A stretch of 64,000 nucleotides of DNA from Streptomyces tibetensis (GCF_007655005.1 NZ_SZVW01000019.1:1-64000), one strand, 5' to 3'. Shown: positions 32,591-41,324, counted from the stretch's first letter. The notes: a model not told the origin generated them from the sequence alone. A program made the numbers and translations.

Positions 32591-34078
32591 GTGGAAGCCG
32601 GGGAAGTCCTCGACGGCCGCTACCGAGTCAAGGAGGCGCTCGACCAGGGCGGCATGGGCGCCATCTGGACGGCCACCGATCAGGGAAGCGGGCAGTTGGT
32701 CGCCGTCAAGACGCTGCGGCTCGACGCTTACACGCAGGGCCGGTTCACTCCGGCAGAGCGCACGCGACGCCGGGTCGAGCTGCTGAAACGCTTCGAACGC
32801 GAAGGCGCCATTCTCGAAGAACTGAAGCATCCCGGCATTCCACGCCTGCTGCACCGTGGCTACCTGGGGGAGGAGCCCTACCTCGTCATGGAATACGTCG
32901 AGGGGGTCAGCCTGCGTGCGTTCCTGGACACACGCAGGCCATTCCCGTTCGATGCCGCCGTCGCCGTCGCCGTACAGGTCGCCGAAGCCCTGGGGCACGC
33001 GCACGCGAGTGGCGTGGTGCACCGGGACCTGAAACCGGGCAACGTGGTCATCGCCTTCGCGGACGGAGCGGTGAAGCTGCTCGACTTCGGTATCGCCTAC
33101 CTCACCGACCCCGACGCGACCCGCTACACAGCGCTCGGTGCGACCCCCGGCAGCGCCGGGTACATGGCCCCGGAGCAGCTGCGGGGCCAGCAGGACATCG
33201 CCGCCTCGGTGGACCTCTACGCGTTCGGCTGTGTGCTGTTCGAACTCCTCGCCGGCGAGAAGCCCTTCGAGGACAAGCCGAACCGCAACAAGGACATCCA
33301 GCACCTCGAGACCCTGCCGCCGCGCCTGCAGAGCATCAACGTCGGCATTCCAGAGGAACTGGACGACCTGGTGTGGGACCTCCTCGCCAAGTCCCCTGCG
33401 GACCGCCCGGGGACCATCCACGAAGTCCTGGACGTCCTGCGTGACTTCCTGCCGAAGCCGGGCGACCCGGCTCCCGATCCAGAGTTGAATCCGGACCCGA
33501 CCGCTCGCTATCGCCTGCGGGAGCGTTCGGTGGCAGGCACGGCGGACAAGCGGCCCGCCCTCCGCGCCGCTTCGCGACGTCCGGTCCGCCGTCGTGGCGG
33601 GTGGCTGGGACGCAACCAGTTCGCGGGACGGATCGCCCAGGCCCGGGCGGAACTGCTCGCCGACGGCCCCGGCGACCACTGCGCCGAGATCCTCGACCTG
33701 CTGCCCAAGGCGGTGTCGGACTGGGGTGCCCGCGAGCCGATCGTCCTGGAGGGGCGGCTGGTGTGTGCCGACGCCGCCCGGCTGGACGGTCGTACGGGTG
33801 AGGCGAAGGAGCAGTACCAGCACGTGGCCGAGGATGGAGAGCTCTCAGATCCTCTGGTGCTGGAGGCCCGCCTCGGGATTGCCGAATGCCTCATGCCCGA
33901 GGGGGACTTCGCCGGGGCGTTCAGCGGCTGGCGCGCGGTGGTGCACAGCCTGCCTCTCGTCGCAGTACCGGACTGCGACCGGCTGAGGAGCCGCTGCCGC
34001 GAGGTCGCTGTCGAGCTTGCTGAATCGGGTTACGAAGCGGAGGTGACCGGCCTCCTCGCCCAACTGCCTGAGCCGTAG
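32591..34078 (+). CDS. Soluble serine/threonine protein kinase with C-terminal TPR-like region (kinase 2)
   Basis: A 495-aa Hanks-type kinase. The catalytic domain is complete: DQGGMGAIW, VAVKTL, HRDLKPGNV (about residue 143), LDFGIA and MAPEQL. After a Pro/Arg-rich linker (about 290-345) the C-terminal 150 residues form helical repeats (REPIVLEGRLVCADAARLDG, then VLEARLGIAECLMPEGDF) like a TPR solenoid, a likely partner-binding surface. There is no transmembrane segment. The GTG follows GGGGGTGAGG. It is divergent from the pPIWI_RE operon and converges on the HTH-methylase with a 4-nt gap. It is a second kinase of the same general type as kinase 1, on the other side of the operon. Confidence 0.9.
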   Translation: MEAGEVLDGRYRVKEALDQGGMGAIWTATDQGSGQLVAVKTLRLDAYTQGRFTPAERTRRRVELLKRFEREGAILEELKHPGIPRLLHRGYLGEEPYLVMEYVEGVSLRAFLDTRRPFPFDAAVAVAVQVAEALGHAHASGVVHRDLKPGNVVIAFADGAVKLLDFGIAYLTDPDATRYTALGATPGSAGYMAPEQLRGQQDIAASVDLYAFGCVLFELLAGEKPFEDKPNRNKDIQHLETLPPRLQSINVGIPEELDDLVWDLLAKSPADRPGTIHEVLDVLRDFLPKPGDPAPDPELNPDPTARYRLRERSVAGTADKRPALRAASRRPVRRRGGWLGRNQFAGRIAQARAELLADGPGDHCAEILDLLPKAVSDWGAREPIVLEGRLVCADAARLDGRTGEAKEQYQHVAEDGELSDPLVLEARLGIAECLMPEGDFAGAFSGWRAVVHSLPLVAVPDCDRLRSRCREVAVELAESGYEAEVTGLLAQLPEP

Positions 34079-34082
34079 CCCA

Positions 34083-36113
34083 TCACGTCCGGGGAAGCTG
34101 CCCCGCGGCCAACAGGTCCCCGAGTGCCCGGCTCAGCTCGCCGCCCACGCTCTTCATATCGGTGAGCTCACGTTCGAAAGCAGTGATCTTTCGATAGATC
34201 TCCCCGTACCGTCGCTGATCCTCCAGTGAGAGCCTCGGGATGTGCAGACGCCGTACGTCGATGCGTGACGTGGTGGACGCGTGGGTACCGGCCCTCTGCA
34301 CATTGGCCGGGGCGCGCAAGCAGCCAGACAGGAACCATGGGTCCAGGACCGCGGGATTCGCCCTCAGCGCCGCCAGCTGGGGCCCCAAGACGGACGGGGC
34401 GGCGGTGTCCACCCGCACGTCGAAGGAACGGGCCAGCACCGAGACGATGACGTCCTGGGACGCTGTGACCGTGAGGGAGCCGTCCTGTTCGCCCGCTGCG
34501 ACGGCCGACGCGGGAAGCCACAGTTGCGCCTGCCCGGACAGCGGAGCGCCCGTGAGGACGCGTGCCTCGTCCTCCTGGCTTTCCCCGCGGCGCACCAGGG
34601 GTTCCGGCAGCCCCTGCCCGGGTCGGATCTCCAGAGCTCCGGCCCGTTCGAGTTCGCCGACGCTGATGAGCGGAACCGTCTCGTCGCCGTCGGCGGGTAC
34701 GAATGCGGACAGGGCATCGGCGGCATCGCGCAGTTCCCTCATGTGAGCGTCGAACCCAGTCCAGAGACGTCTGAGGTCGACGATGGTGGCGGCCCGGGTC
34801 CTCGGAACCCGCCGGGCAGGCGTGAGGTCCACCTGGTCGTCCAGCAGCTCGACCACGGGCACGGAGGAGCTTCCCAGCATGCTTGTGCCGCCGAGAACCC
34901 CCATGATCTGCGCCGTCACAGCGGACCAGTCGAAGCCGCCTCTGTCGACGGCCACGGGCCGAGCGGCGTGTGTGGCGTCCACGAACGTGAACTCTGCGCC
35001 GTCCGCTCCGCCCGTGCCGTGGGCCCCGCCCGCGCGCAGGATCCACAAATGCAGTCCGACACCGTAGGGCGGGGCGGCGCCGGGCGGCAGGGCGATCACG
35101 GCCCGGAGCACGCCGGACCGCAGGAGACCGGCCCGGATCCGGCGACCCGCCCGGCGCGCCGCCACAGCGGGCGGCAATACCAGAACCGCGACGCCGCCGG
35201 GAGCCAGAGCTGCTGCGGCATGCTGGACCCAGGCGAGTTCCGGCTCGGTGCGCGGAGGTTGACCGTGCACCCAACGCGGGTCTGTGGCGAGCTCCGCATG
35301 ACCCCAGTCACGCTCGTTCGAGGGCGGGTTGGAGAGGACCACATCGGCCTGTGCTCCGGGGTGGGCATCGGCCCGCAAGGTGTCACCCGCCGCCAACGAG
35401 ACATTGGAGAGATCACGCTCGGTGAATCCTCCGACCGCCAGGCGCGCCTTGGCCAGCTCCACAAGAACCGCGTCGCTGTCCTGGCCCAGGAAGCGCAATC
35501 CCGCCGCCGCATGGTCAGCGGCCCACTGCCGACCGGCTGTGAGGAGCAACGTCCCCACCCCGCACGCGGGATCCAGCACGGTCCGTACTGGGCCCGGGTG
35601 GTTCAGAGCTGCGATTTGCCCCATGAGGTCGGCCAGCTGCACCGGAGTGGTCGTGATCTGCCGTACGTGTGTCCGGAGCCACCGCTCCAGAAGAAGGTCG
35701 AAGGTCCTATGCTCCTCGTCCTGCGCGGCCAGTTCGAGAGTGCGCTCCAGAAGACGGGCATGGCGCTGATCAAGGAGCGCCCCCGTCATCGGCCTGCCGG
35801 TCTTGACGCCGCTCTGCCAGAGTCCGACCTGGGCCACCAGCAGGCCTGTCGTTTCCCGGTCGCCCAGTGACTCATATTCCGGCCAGAGCCGGTCGAGCGG
35901 GTTCAGGGCCGTCTTGAGCTTGTTCTCCCGCCTGAGCCACTCCTCGACTTGGGGAAGGGAGAACTGCGGGCTTGTGTCGGTGCCGCCGACAGGGGAGGGA
36001 AAGTTGTCGTACCGCCGCCGCCAATTGCTGACAGCGGCGCGCCCGACTCCCGCGATACGGGCGATCTCCGCCAGGGTGACGACAACCGGGGGTGACCCCG
36101 CGGGTGTGGACAT
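34083..36113 (-). CDS. HTH-containing N6-adenine methylase with C-terminal target-recognition-like domain
   Basis: A 676-aa protein. Residues 10-60 are a MerR/AlpA-like HTH (LAEIARIAGVGRAAVSNWRR, then SLPQVEEWLRREN). The HsdM-like methylase core has DPACGVGTLL (about 183) and SNPPSNERDW (about 257). The last 250 residues look like a type I specificity half-subunit: the RVDTAAPSVLG and LHIPRLSLEDQRRYGEI segments followed by a helix match HsdS-type TRDs. No nuclease or HsdR gene is adjacent, so it is either an orphan modifier or the marking arm for neighbouring effectors. The HTH might also bind its own promoter. A GGAGGAG ribosome-binding site precedes the ATG. Confidence 0.8.
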   Translation of the reverse strand: MSTPAGSPPVVVTLAEIARIAGVGRAAVSNWRRRYDNFPSPVGGTDTSPQFSLPQVEEWLRRENKLKTALNPLDRLWPEYESLGDRETTGLLVAQVGLWQSGVKTGRPMTGALLDQRHARLLERTLELAAQDEEHRTFDLLLERWLRTHVRQITTTPVQLADLMGQIAALNHPGPVRTVLDPACGVGTLLLTAGRQWAADHAAAGLRFLGQDSDAVLVELAKARLAVGGFTERDLSNVSLAAGDTLRADAHPGAQADVVLSNPPSNERDWGHAELATDPRWVHGQPPRTEPELAWVQHAAAALAPGGVAVLVLPPAVAARRAGRRIRAGLLRSGVLRAVIALPPGAAPPYGVGLHLWILRAGGAHGTGGADGAEFTFVDATHAARPVAVDRGGFDWSAVTAQIMGVLGGTSMLGSSSVPVVELLDDQVDLTPARRVPRTRAATIVDLRRLWTGFDAHMRELRDAADALSAFVPADGDETVPLISVGELERAGALEIRPGQGLPEPLVRRGESQEDEARVLTGAPLSGQAQLWLPASAVAAGEQDGSLTVTASQDVIVSVLARSFDVRVDTAAPSVLGPQLAALRANPAVLDPWFLSGCLRAPANVQRAGTHASTTSRIDVRRLHIPRLSLEDQRRYGEIYRKITAFERELTDMKSVGGELSRALGDLLAAGQLPRT

Positions 36114-36187
36114 GGTCTCCTCCGGAGTTCATGGCGGCTTCGCAACGAATGGATCCGTGATTACCTGCGAATCAGGGTGGGTGTTGT

Positions 36188-36205
36188 TTGACTGAGTTTA
36201 CGCAC
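36188..36205. promoter_or_regulatory. Shared operator-like motif, copy 3
   Basis: Read on the minus strand this is GTGCGTAAACTCAGTCAA, 15 of 18 positions identical to copy 1 including the whole ACTCAGTCAA half. It lies 74 bp upstream of the HTH-methylase start. Confidence 0.55.
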
Positions 36206-36610
36206 AGGCTGAGGGCGCGCTCCGCGTCGGACAGCAACATGCAGGCAGTAGCCGTTTGTGAACCAGTCGCCGTGGCATCCCTGCCGACGCGGCGGCAGAT
36301 CGCCCAGTGATTGACCGAGGTCACCACGAGGTGTGGGTCACTTGATCGCCTCTGCAACCCGACCTAGCAAGACAGTAGATCCGGGCCCGTAACGCCACAG
36401 GTTTGAGAAGGGCCTCCGTTTCTTAGAGGAGGACCTCTCCCGATCGTTCATCCGTGTTTCAGGTGGCGGACGAGCCCCTGGAACACGCTCCGGGCGCCGG
36501 GGTCGGTTAGGTCTCCCAGGGGGTAGTGAAGGGCGGGTCTGGCTCCAGGGCCGAGCCGCTTGGGGAGGCTGCCGAAGGGCGGATGCCCGGCACGGGCCTG
36601 ACCGACGGCG
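36206..36610. other. Gene-free stretch at the edge of the defence island
   Basis: No convincing gene is seen here. It is less GC-rich than its surroundings. A degenerate fourth operator-like copy, GTTTGTGAACCAGTCGC, lies at 36254-36270. A hairpin-like GGGCCTCC/GGAGGACC pair lies near 36408-36440. It may mark the boundary between acquired DNA and resident chromosome, but no attachment-site repeat or tRNA remnant was recognised. Confidence 0.4.
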
Positions 36611-36856
36611 TCAGGCTCGTGCCGAGGGTGAACGCGACGGGGGCGGGCGGGGCTTCCAGGCGCGGCGGACCGTGAGGTCGTGGCGGGCTGAGCGCAGCGA
36701 CTTGAGCAGGGTGACGAGACCGTGGTCGGCGGCGAGTGCGGTCGCGAGTCCCTCGACGGCGTCCAGGGTCGGTGTCTCGTCGCCGCCGTAGCCGAGCGCG
36801 AGGGTGATGTCCTCCTCGACTCCCGCCAGTGTTCGGAGAACGCGGAGAGTTGCCAA
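36611..36856 (-). pseudogene. Small or truncated unrecognised protein-coding fragment
   Basis: An 81-aa frame from a TTG start reads like real protein (TLRVLRTLAGVEEDITLALG, then ALAADHGLVTLLKSLRSARH). The frame stays open upstream to about 36,990 with plausible residues (TWLVAVGHPGRP) but has no usual start codon, so this may be the remains of a longer gene. I do not recognise the family. Around it, 36,857-37,092 holds only the likely promoter and GGGAGGGG ribosome-binding site of the next gene. Confidence 0.3.
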
Positions 36857-37092
36857 GGTGGGGCGGCCGGGGTGTCCGACCGCGACGAGCCAGGTGGGCC
36901 GGGGTGCGGGCGCGGGCCAGATCGTGTGCTGCCGCGGGGAGCCCTGAACGCGTCGACCTTTTCGGAGAGGCCCAGGCCCTCGTCACCCGCCTGCGGAGAC
37001 CCCCGTAGGCACCGTGCGCAGTTCCCGCGACGGACCCCCCACCCTCCCCCGTAAAGCAGACGAAAGGAAGCTCACCGGGAGGGGAACAGGAC

Positions 37093-38178
37093 GTGGCAGG
37101 GCACAGGGGCAGACGTGTCAGGGGTACGGCGGCCGCGGTGGTGGCGATGGCTGCGCTCACCGCGTCGCAGGCGCCGGGGGTGATCCCGGCGCGGGCCTCC
37201 GTACCGGCGCCCGGTCAGGCACCGGCCGAGCACGGACCGAGCGTGTCCGGCGACGCGCCGTACAGGACCGAGCTTCCGCCGCTGCGGACCGGGAAGCGCG
37301 CGGGTGGTGGCGGGGCGGCCGTGGTGGTGGGCGGCGCGCTGCCTGCGAGTGTGTTCGCCGCCTATCGGCGGGCCGAAAACCGGCTCGCGCGTGAGGTGCC
37401 CGGCTGCCGGCTGCGCTGGCAGCTGCTGGCCGCGATCGGGCAGGTGGAGTCGGGGCAGGCGCGGGGCGGAAGGGTGACGTCGGACGGTACGACCGTGGCG
37501 CCGATCCTCGGGCCGCGGCTGGACGGCGTGGCCTTCGCGCTGATCCGGGACACCGACGGTGGTGTCCACGACCGGGACACGGCGTACGACCGCGCGGTCG
37601 GGCCCATGCAGTTCGTCCCGTCGACCTGGGCCCGCTGGGGCGCGGACGGCAACGGCGACGGGCGTACGGATCCGAACAACGCCTTCGATGCGGCCCTCGC
37701 CGCCGGACGGTACCTGTGTGCCGGCGGCCGGGACCTGTCCGTCCCCGCCCAGCTGGACCGGGCGATCCTCGGCTACAACCACTCGGCGGCCTATCTGCGC
37801 ACGGTCAGGGCCTGGTACGCATACTTCTCGGAAGGACACCGGGTGGTGCCGGACGGCTCCGCCGGGTCCTCCGCCAGGGCCTCCTCCGCGCGCCCGGAGC
37901 CGTCGCGGCCGGCCGCCGCACCGGAGCCGTCGCGCACACCCTCCGCCCGGCCCAGTGCCCCGCCGCCCCGTACCTCGTCGACCCCCGCCTCCCCGGCCCC
38001 GGCCGGAACCGGCCCGGCCACCGAACCCGAGAAGTCGGATGAGCCCCAACTCCCCGCCCCCGACCCGGACATGGAGCTCCCCGGCGAGAACCTGCTGCCC
38101 AGCGGCGTCCCACTCACCAGTAACAGCGCGGACTCGATGACCGTCTCCCCCTCCACAACCGCCGATACTCGGCGGTAA
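37093..38178 (+). CDS. Secreted lytic transglycosylase (MltB/SLT_2-like)
   Basis: A 361-aa cell-wall enzyme. The first 36 residues form a signal peptide (Arg-rich start, TAAAVVAMAALTA core). The domain at about 95-250 holds the catalytic-type Glu in LLAAIGQVESGQARGG, then GPMQFVPSTWARWG, GNGDGRTDPNNAFDAALAAG and ILGYNHSAAYLRTV, all hallmarks of murein lytic transglycosylases. The C-terminal 110 residues are Pro/Ser-rich and disordered, as in many secreted Streptomyces wall proteins. The GTG start follows GGGAGGGGAACAGGAC. Confidence 0.88.
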   Translation: MAGHRGRRVRGTAAAVVAMAALTASQAPGVIPARASVPAPGQAPAEHGPSVSGDAPYRTELPPLRTGKRAGGGGAAVVVGGALPASVFAAYRRAENRLAREVPGCRLRWQLLAAIGQVESGQARGGRVTSDGTTVAPILGPRLDGVAFALIRDTDGGVHDRDTAYDRAVGPMQFVPSTWARWGADGNGDGRTDPNNAFDAALAAGRYLCAGGRDLSVPAQLDRAILGYNHSAAYLRTVRAWYAYFSEGHRVVPDGSAGSSARASSARPEPSRPAAAPEPSRTPSARPSAPPPRTSSTPASPAPAGTGPATEPEKSDEPQLPAPDPDMELPGENLLPSGVPLTSNSADSMTVSPSTTADTRR

Positions 38179-38232
38179 TGTCGCCCCCCGCCGGACAGCA
38201 CGAGACCGGTGGGTGAGCGCGAAGGGGTCCTC

Positions 38233-39330
38233 ATGGCGACGGACATGCCCGCAGAGACACCTGCGGAGATGCACGCGGCCGACGAGCGGTGGCGCCACAT
38301 GTGGAGCCACCGCGAGCATTTGCTCAAGGTGGCCCGGCGCAGGTCGATGAGTGCGGAGGACGCCGAGGACGCGGTACATGAGGCGATGCTGCGTGCCGCC
38401 GAGCGGCCCGACCTGGACGAGGAACGGCTCGTGGCCTGGCTGACGACGGTGACGATGCGCCTGTGCGTCGACCGCTACCGGCAGATGAACCGCGAGGCCG
38501 AGGTGCGAACCAGCCCGACGCTCATCGCCCCGGGTCCGGTGCCCGTCGAGGAGGCGGTGTGCGACCGGGCCGAGGCGAAGTGGCTGGCGGTGCGCAGCGG
38601 TGAGCTGCCCGCGCGGCAGGCCGAGGCGCTGCGGCTGAAGTCGGAGGACCTGGACGTCGGCCAGGTCGCCGTCCGGATGGGTCTGAGCTACCGGACCGTC
38701 GAGTCGCTGCTGGCCCGGGCCCGGCGGACGCTGCGGCAGTCGCTGGCCGCCACGCTCGGGTGCGCGCTGTTCCTGATCGGGTGGCGGCCGCGCGGGGTCG
38801 GCAGGGCACAGGCCGTGGCGGTCGCCTCGGGGGCGGCGTCCCTGGCGGTGGCGGGGTTCGTCCTGCCGTACGCGCTCGACGGCAGCGGAGGCGGGGGCGG
38901 TGCGACGCCTCGGCCCGCGGTCGCCACCCCGGACGCGGAGACGATGAGGACGGACAGCGGTGGCGAGGGCCGTACGCCTCGGGGGACTGAGCCCACGGCT
39001 GCCGCAGCCGAGCGCGGAGCGGCCGGGGCTCCCGTCGGCGAATCGTTCCTCCCGCTGTCCGTGCCGTCGCTGCCGGAGGTCCCGGTCGTCGCCCAGGTCC
39101 CGGACGTTCCGGAGGTCCCGGTGTCGCCGCTGCCCGGGCTGTCCGCGCCGGAGGTCCCGCAGGTGGCCGACGTCCCCGACCTGCCGGTGGAGCCCTCCGT
39201 CGTGCCGACGGACATAGGGGATATGGCGGATGCCGCGGACACGGCGGACACGGCCGTCCCGGAATCCCCTGAGGCTTCCGGCGCACCGTCCATCTCGTTC
39301 CCCGGACTCACGGCGAGCCCGCTTCCCTAG
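38233..39330 (+). CDS. ECF-like sigma factor with membrane segment and PEVP-rich tail
   Basis: A 365-aa sigma-70 family protein. Region 2 is at about residues 15-85 (HLLKVARRRSMSAEDAEDAV, then LVAWLTTVTMRLCVDRYRQ). Region 4 is at about 120-170 (LPARQAEALRLKSEDLDVGQ, then MGLSYRTVESLLARARR). Unusually it continues into hydrophobic segments (ATLGCALFLIGW and ASGAASLAVAGFVLPYAL, about 170-220) and a 150-residue tail rich in Pro-Glu-Val-Pro repeats. This suggests a membrane-tethered sigma factor with its tail outside, possibly self-inhibiting. The ATG at 38233 follows GAAGGGG; an upstream GTG at 38209 is possible. It precedes the Mce operon and might control it. Confidence 0.8.
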   Translation: MATDMPAETPAEMHAADERWRHMWSHREHLLKVARRRSMSAEDAEDAVHEAMLRAAERPDLDEERLVAWLTTVTMRLCVDRYRQMNREAEVRTSPTLIAPGPVPVEEAVCDRAEAKWLAVRSGELPARQAEALRLKSEDLDVGQVAVRMGLSYRTVESLLARARRTLRQSLAATLGCALFLIGWRPRGVGRAQAVAVASGAASLAVAGFVLPYALDGSGGGGGATPRPAVATPDAETMRTDSGGEGRTPRGTEPTAAAAERGAAGAPVGESFLPLSVPSLPEVPVVAQVPDVPEVPVSPLPGLSAPEVPQVADVPDLPVEPSVVPTDIGDMADAADTADTAVPESPEASGAPSISFPGLTASPLP

Positions 39331-39351
39331 CGCTGCCGGGCCCCCCGGGTA

Positions 39352-39532
39352 GCGCTGTCCGGCAGCCGCCCGCAGGCGCTGTCCGGCAGCCGCCCCCGGG
39401 CGCCAGCCCGCAGCGCTGCCCGGAATCCGCCCCCAGGCGCCGCCCCGCAGCGCCGCCCGGGCACCCACCCGAAAGCACCGCCCGGAAACCCGTCCCAGAG
39501 CACCGCCCGGAAACCCGCCCGAAAAAAATCCG
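39352..39532. repeat. Degenerate GC-rich tandem repeat between sigma factor and Mce operon
   Basis: Two near-perfect 24-nt units beginning GCGCTGTCCGGCAGCCGCCC lie at 39352-39399. Increasingly diverged copies follow, ending in two 27-nt-spaced GCACCGCCCGGAAACCCG units up to 39532. No gene fits. It fills most of the 294-bp gap and probably arose by slippage. Confidence 0.6.
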
Positions 39533-39624
39533 CCACACCAGCGACGGACGCCCAGCCCCTCCCCGTAGAGCAGATGTCAGAGCTGCTCCAGGGGCACTGC
39601 TCCGCGGGCTGAAGGGTGGACCGG

Positions 39625-40554
39625 ATGGGTGTCGAGATCTGTGTGGAAGGGCTGACCAAGTCCTTCGGTCACCAGGTCATCTGGCAGGACGTCTCGCTGA
39701 CGCTGCCCGCCGGGGAGGTCTCGGTCATGCTCGGCCCCTCGGGCACGGGCAAGTCGGTGTTCCTCAAGACGCTCGTCGGACTGCTGAAGCCGGAGCGCGG
39801 CTCGATCACGATCCAGGGCCGGGACATCACCAAGCTCCGCGAGCACGACCTGTACGAGGTGCGCAAGCTCTTCGGCGTGCTGTTCCAGGACGGCGCGCTG
39901 TTCGGCTCGATGAACCTGTACGACAACATCGCTTTCCCGCTGCGTGAGCACACCCGTAAGTCCGAGAGCGAGATCCGGCGCATCGTGCTGGAGAAAATGG
40001 ACATGGTCGGGCTGATCGGCGCCGAGGGGAAGCTGCCCGGCGAGATCTCCGGCGGGATGCGGAAGAGGGCGGGGCTCGCCCGGGCGCTCGTCCTCGACCC
40101 GGAGATCATCCTCTTCGACGAGCCCGACTCCGGCCTCGACCCCGTCCGCGTCGCCTACCTCAACCAGCTCATCGTCGACCTCAACGCCCAGATCGACGCG
40201 ACCTTCCTGATCGTCACGCACGACATCGCCTCGGCCCGCCAGGTGCCGGACAACATCGGGCTGCTGTTCCGCCGCGAGCTGGTGATGTTCGGGCCGCGCG
40301 CAGAGCTGCTGAACAGCGACGAGCCCGTCGTACGACAGTTCCTGAACGGCCGGATGCAGGGCCCGATCGGCATGGCGGAGGAGAAGGACGCGGCGCAGGT
40401 CGAGCAGGAGCTCGCGCAGATCGACGACAGTGCGCGCGTGCAGCAGCTGACGCCCCGCCTGCTGCCGGGACCGGGCATCGCCCGCCCGCCCCGCTGGCAG
40501 GCGATCGCACGGCGCGAGGCTCAGCTCCAGCAGAAGGAGGTGGCCGGCGCATGA
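39625..40554 (+). CDS. ABC transporter ATPase of the Mce lipid importer (MceG/MlaF-like)
   Basis: A 309-aa cytoplasmic ATPase with Walker A GPSGTGKS, Q-loop LFQDGALFG, signature ISGGMRKRAGLARAL, Walker B IILFDEPDSGLDP and switch His VTHD. The SGGM-KR signature and the acidic 50-residue tail are typical of MlaF/MceG. I chose the ATG preceded by GAAGGGTGG; a GTG three codons upstream is possible. It powers the YrbE permeases that follow with a 4-nt overlap. In mycobacteria mceG lies away from the mce operons; here it is in the operon. Confidence 0.93.
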   Translation: MGVEICVEGLTKSFGHQVIWQDVSLTLPAGEVSVMLGPSGTGKSVFLKTLVGLLKPERGSITIQGRDITKLREHDLYEVRKLFGVLFQDGALFGSMNLYDNIAFPLREHTRKSESEIRRIVLEKMDMVGLIGAEGKLPGEISGGMRKRAGLARALVLDPEIILFDEPDSGLDPVRVAYLNQLIVDLNAQIDATFLIVTHDIASARQVPDNIGLLFRRELVMFGPRAELLNSDEPVVRQFLNGRMQGPIGMAEEKDAAQVEQELAQIDDSARVQQLTPRLLPGPGIARPPRWQAIARREAQLQQKEVAGA

Positions 40555-41321
40555 GCCTGTCACCGGCCGGAGCACTGCGGCACTCCGGCAGCCTCTTCGC
40601 GATGGCGCTGGACGTCGTCCGGACGATCCCCCGACGGCCCTTCCAGGCACGGGAGTTCATCCAGCAGGCGTGGTTCGTCGCGAGCGTGACGATCCTGCCG
40701 ACGGCCCTGGTCTCCATCCCGTTCGGTGCGGTCATCGCGCTCCAGATCGGCAGTCTGACCCGGCAGCTCGGCGCCCAGTCCTTCTCCGGGGCCGCCTCCG
40801 TGCTCGCCGTGCTGCGCGAGGCCTCGCCGATCGTCACCGCTCTGCTGATCGCGGGCGCCGGCGGCACGGCGATCTGCGCCGACCTCGGCGCGCGGAAGAT
40901 CCGCGACGAGATCGACGCGATGCAGGTGCTGGGCATCGATCCCATCCACCGGCTGGTCGTTCCCCGTGTGCTGGCGTCGATGCTGGTGGCGGTGCTGCTC
41001 AACGGCCTGGTGTCGGTGGTCGGCGTGGCAGGCGGCTACTTCTTCAACGTCGTCCTCCAGAACGGCACTCCCGGCGCCTACCTGGCCTCCTTCACCACGC
41101 TCGCCCAGCTCTCCGACCTGTGGGCGGCCGAGGTCAAGGCGCTGGTGTTCGGTGCGATCGCCGGGATCGTCGCCTCCTACAAGGGGCTGACCGCGAAGGG
41201 CGGGCCCAAGGGTGTGGGCGACGCGGTGAACCAGTCGGTGGTGATCACCTTCATGTTGCTGTTCGTGACGAACTTCGTGATGACCGCCGTGTACTTCCAA
41301 GTCGTTCCCCAGAGGGGCTGA
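40551..41321 (+). CDS. YrbE/MlaE-family permease, first copy
   Basis: A 256-aa integral membrane protein of the MlaE/YrbE family, with about five or six hydrophobic helices and the family segments FVASVTILPTALVSIPFG, EASPIVTALLIAGAGGTAIC and ARKIRDEIDAMQVLGIDPI. It overlaps the ATPase stop by 4 nt. Two YrbE proteins normally form the membrane core of a Mce system that moves lipids or sterols across the envelope. Confidence 0.92.
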   Translation: MSLSPAGALRHSGSLFAMALDVVRTIPRRPFQAREFIQQAWFVASVTILPTALVSIPFGAVIALQIGSLTRQLGAQSFSGAASVLAVLREASPIVTALLIAGAGGTAICADLGARKIRDEIDAMQVLGIDPIHRLVVPRVLASMLVAVLLNGLVSVVGVAGGYFFNVVLQNGTPGAYLASFTTLAQLSDLWAAEVKALVFGAIAGIVASYKGLTAKGGPKGVGDAVNQSVVITFMLLFVTNFVMTAVYFQVVPQRG

Positions 41322-41324
41322 GGC

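Noticed and set aside
39352-39532. A small protein gene on the minus strand in the repeat
   Set aside because: The translated frames are Gly/Arg/Ala repeats that mirror the DNA repeat, without a start context.
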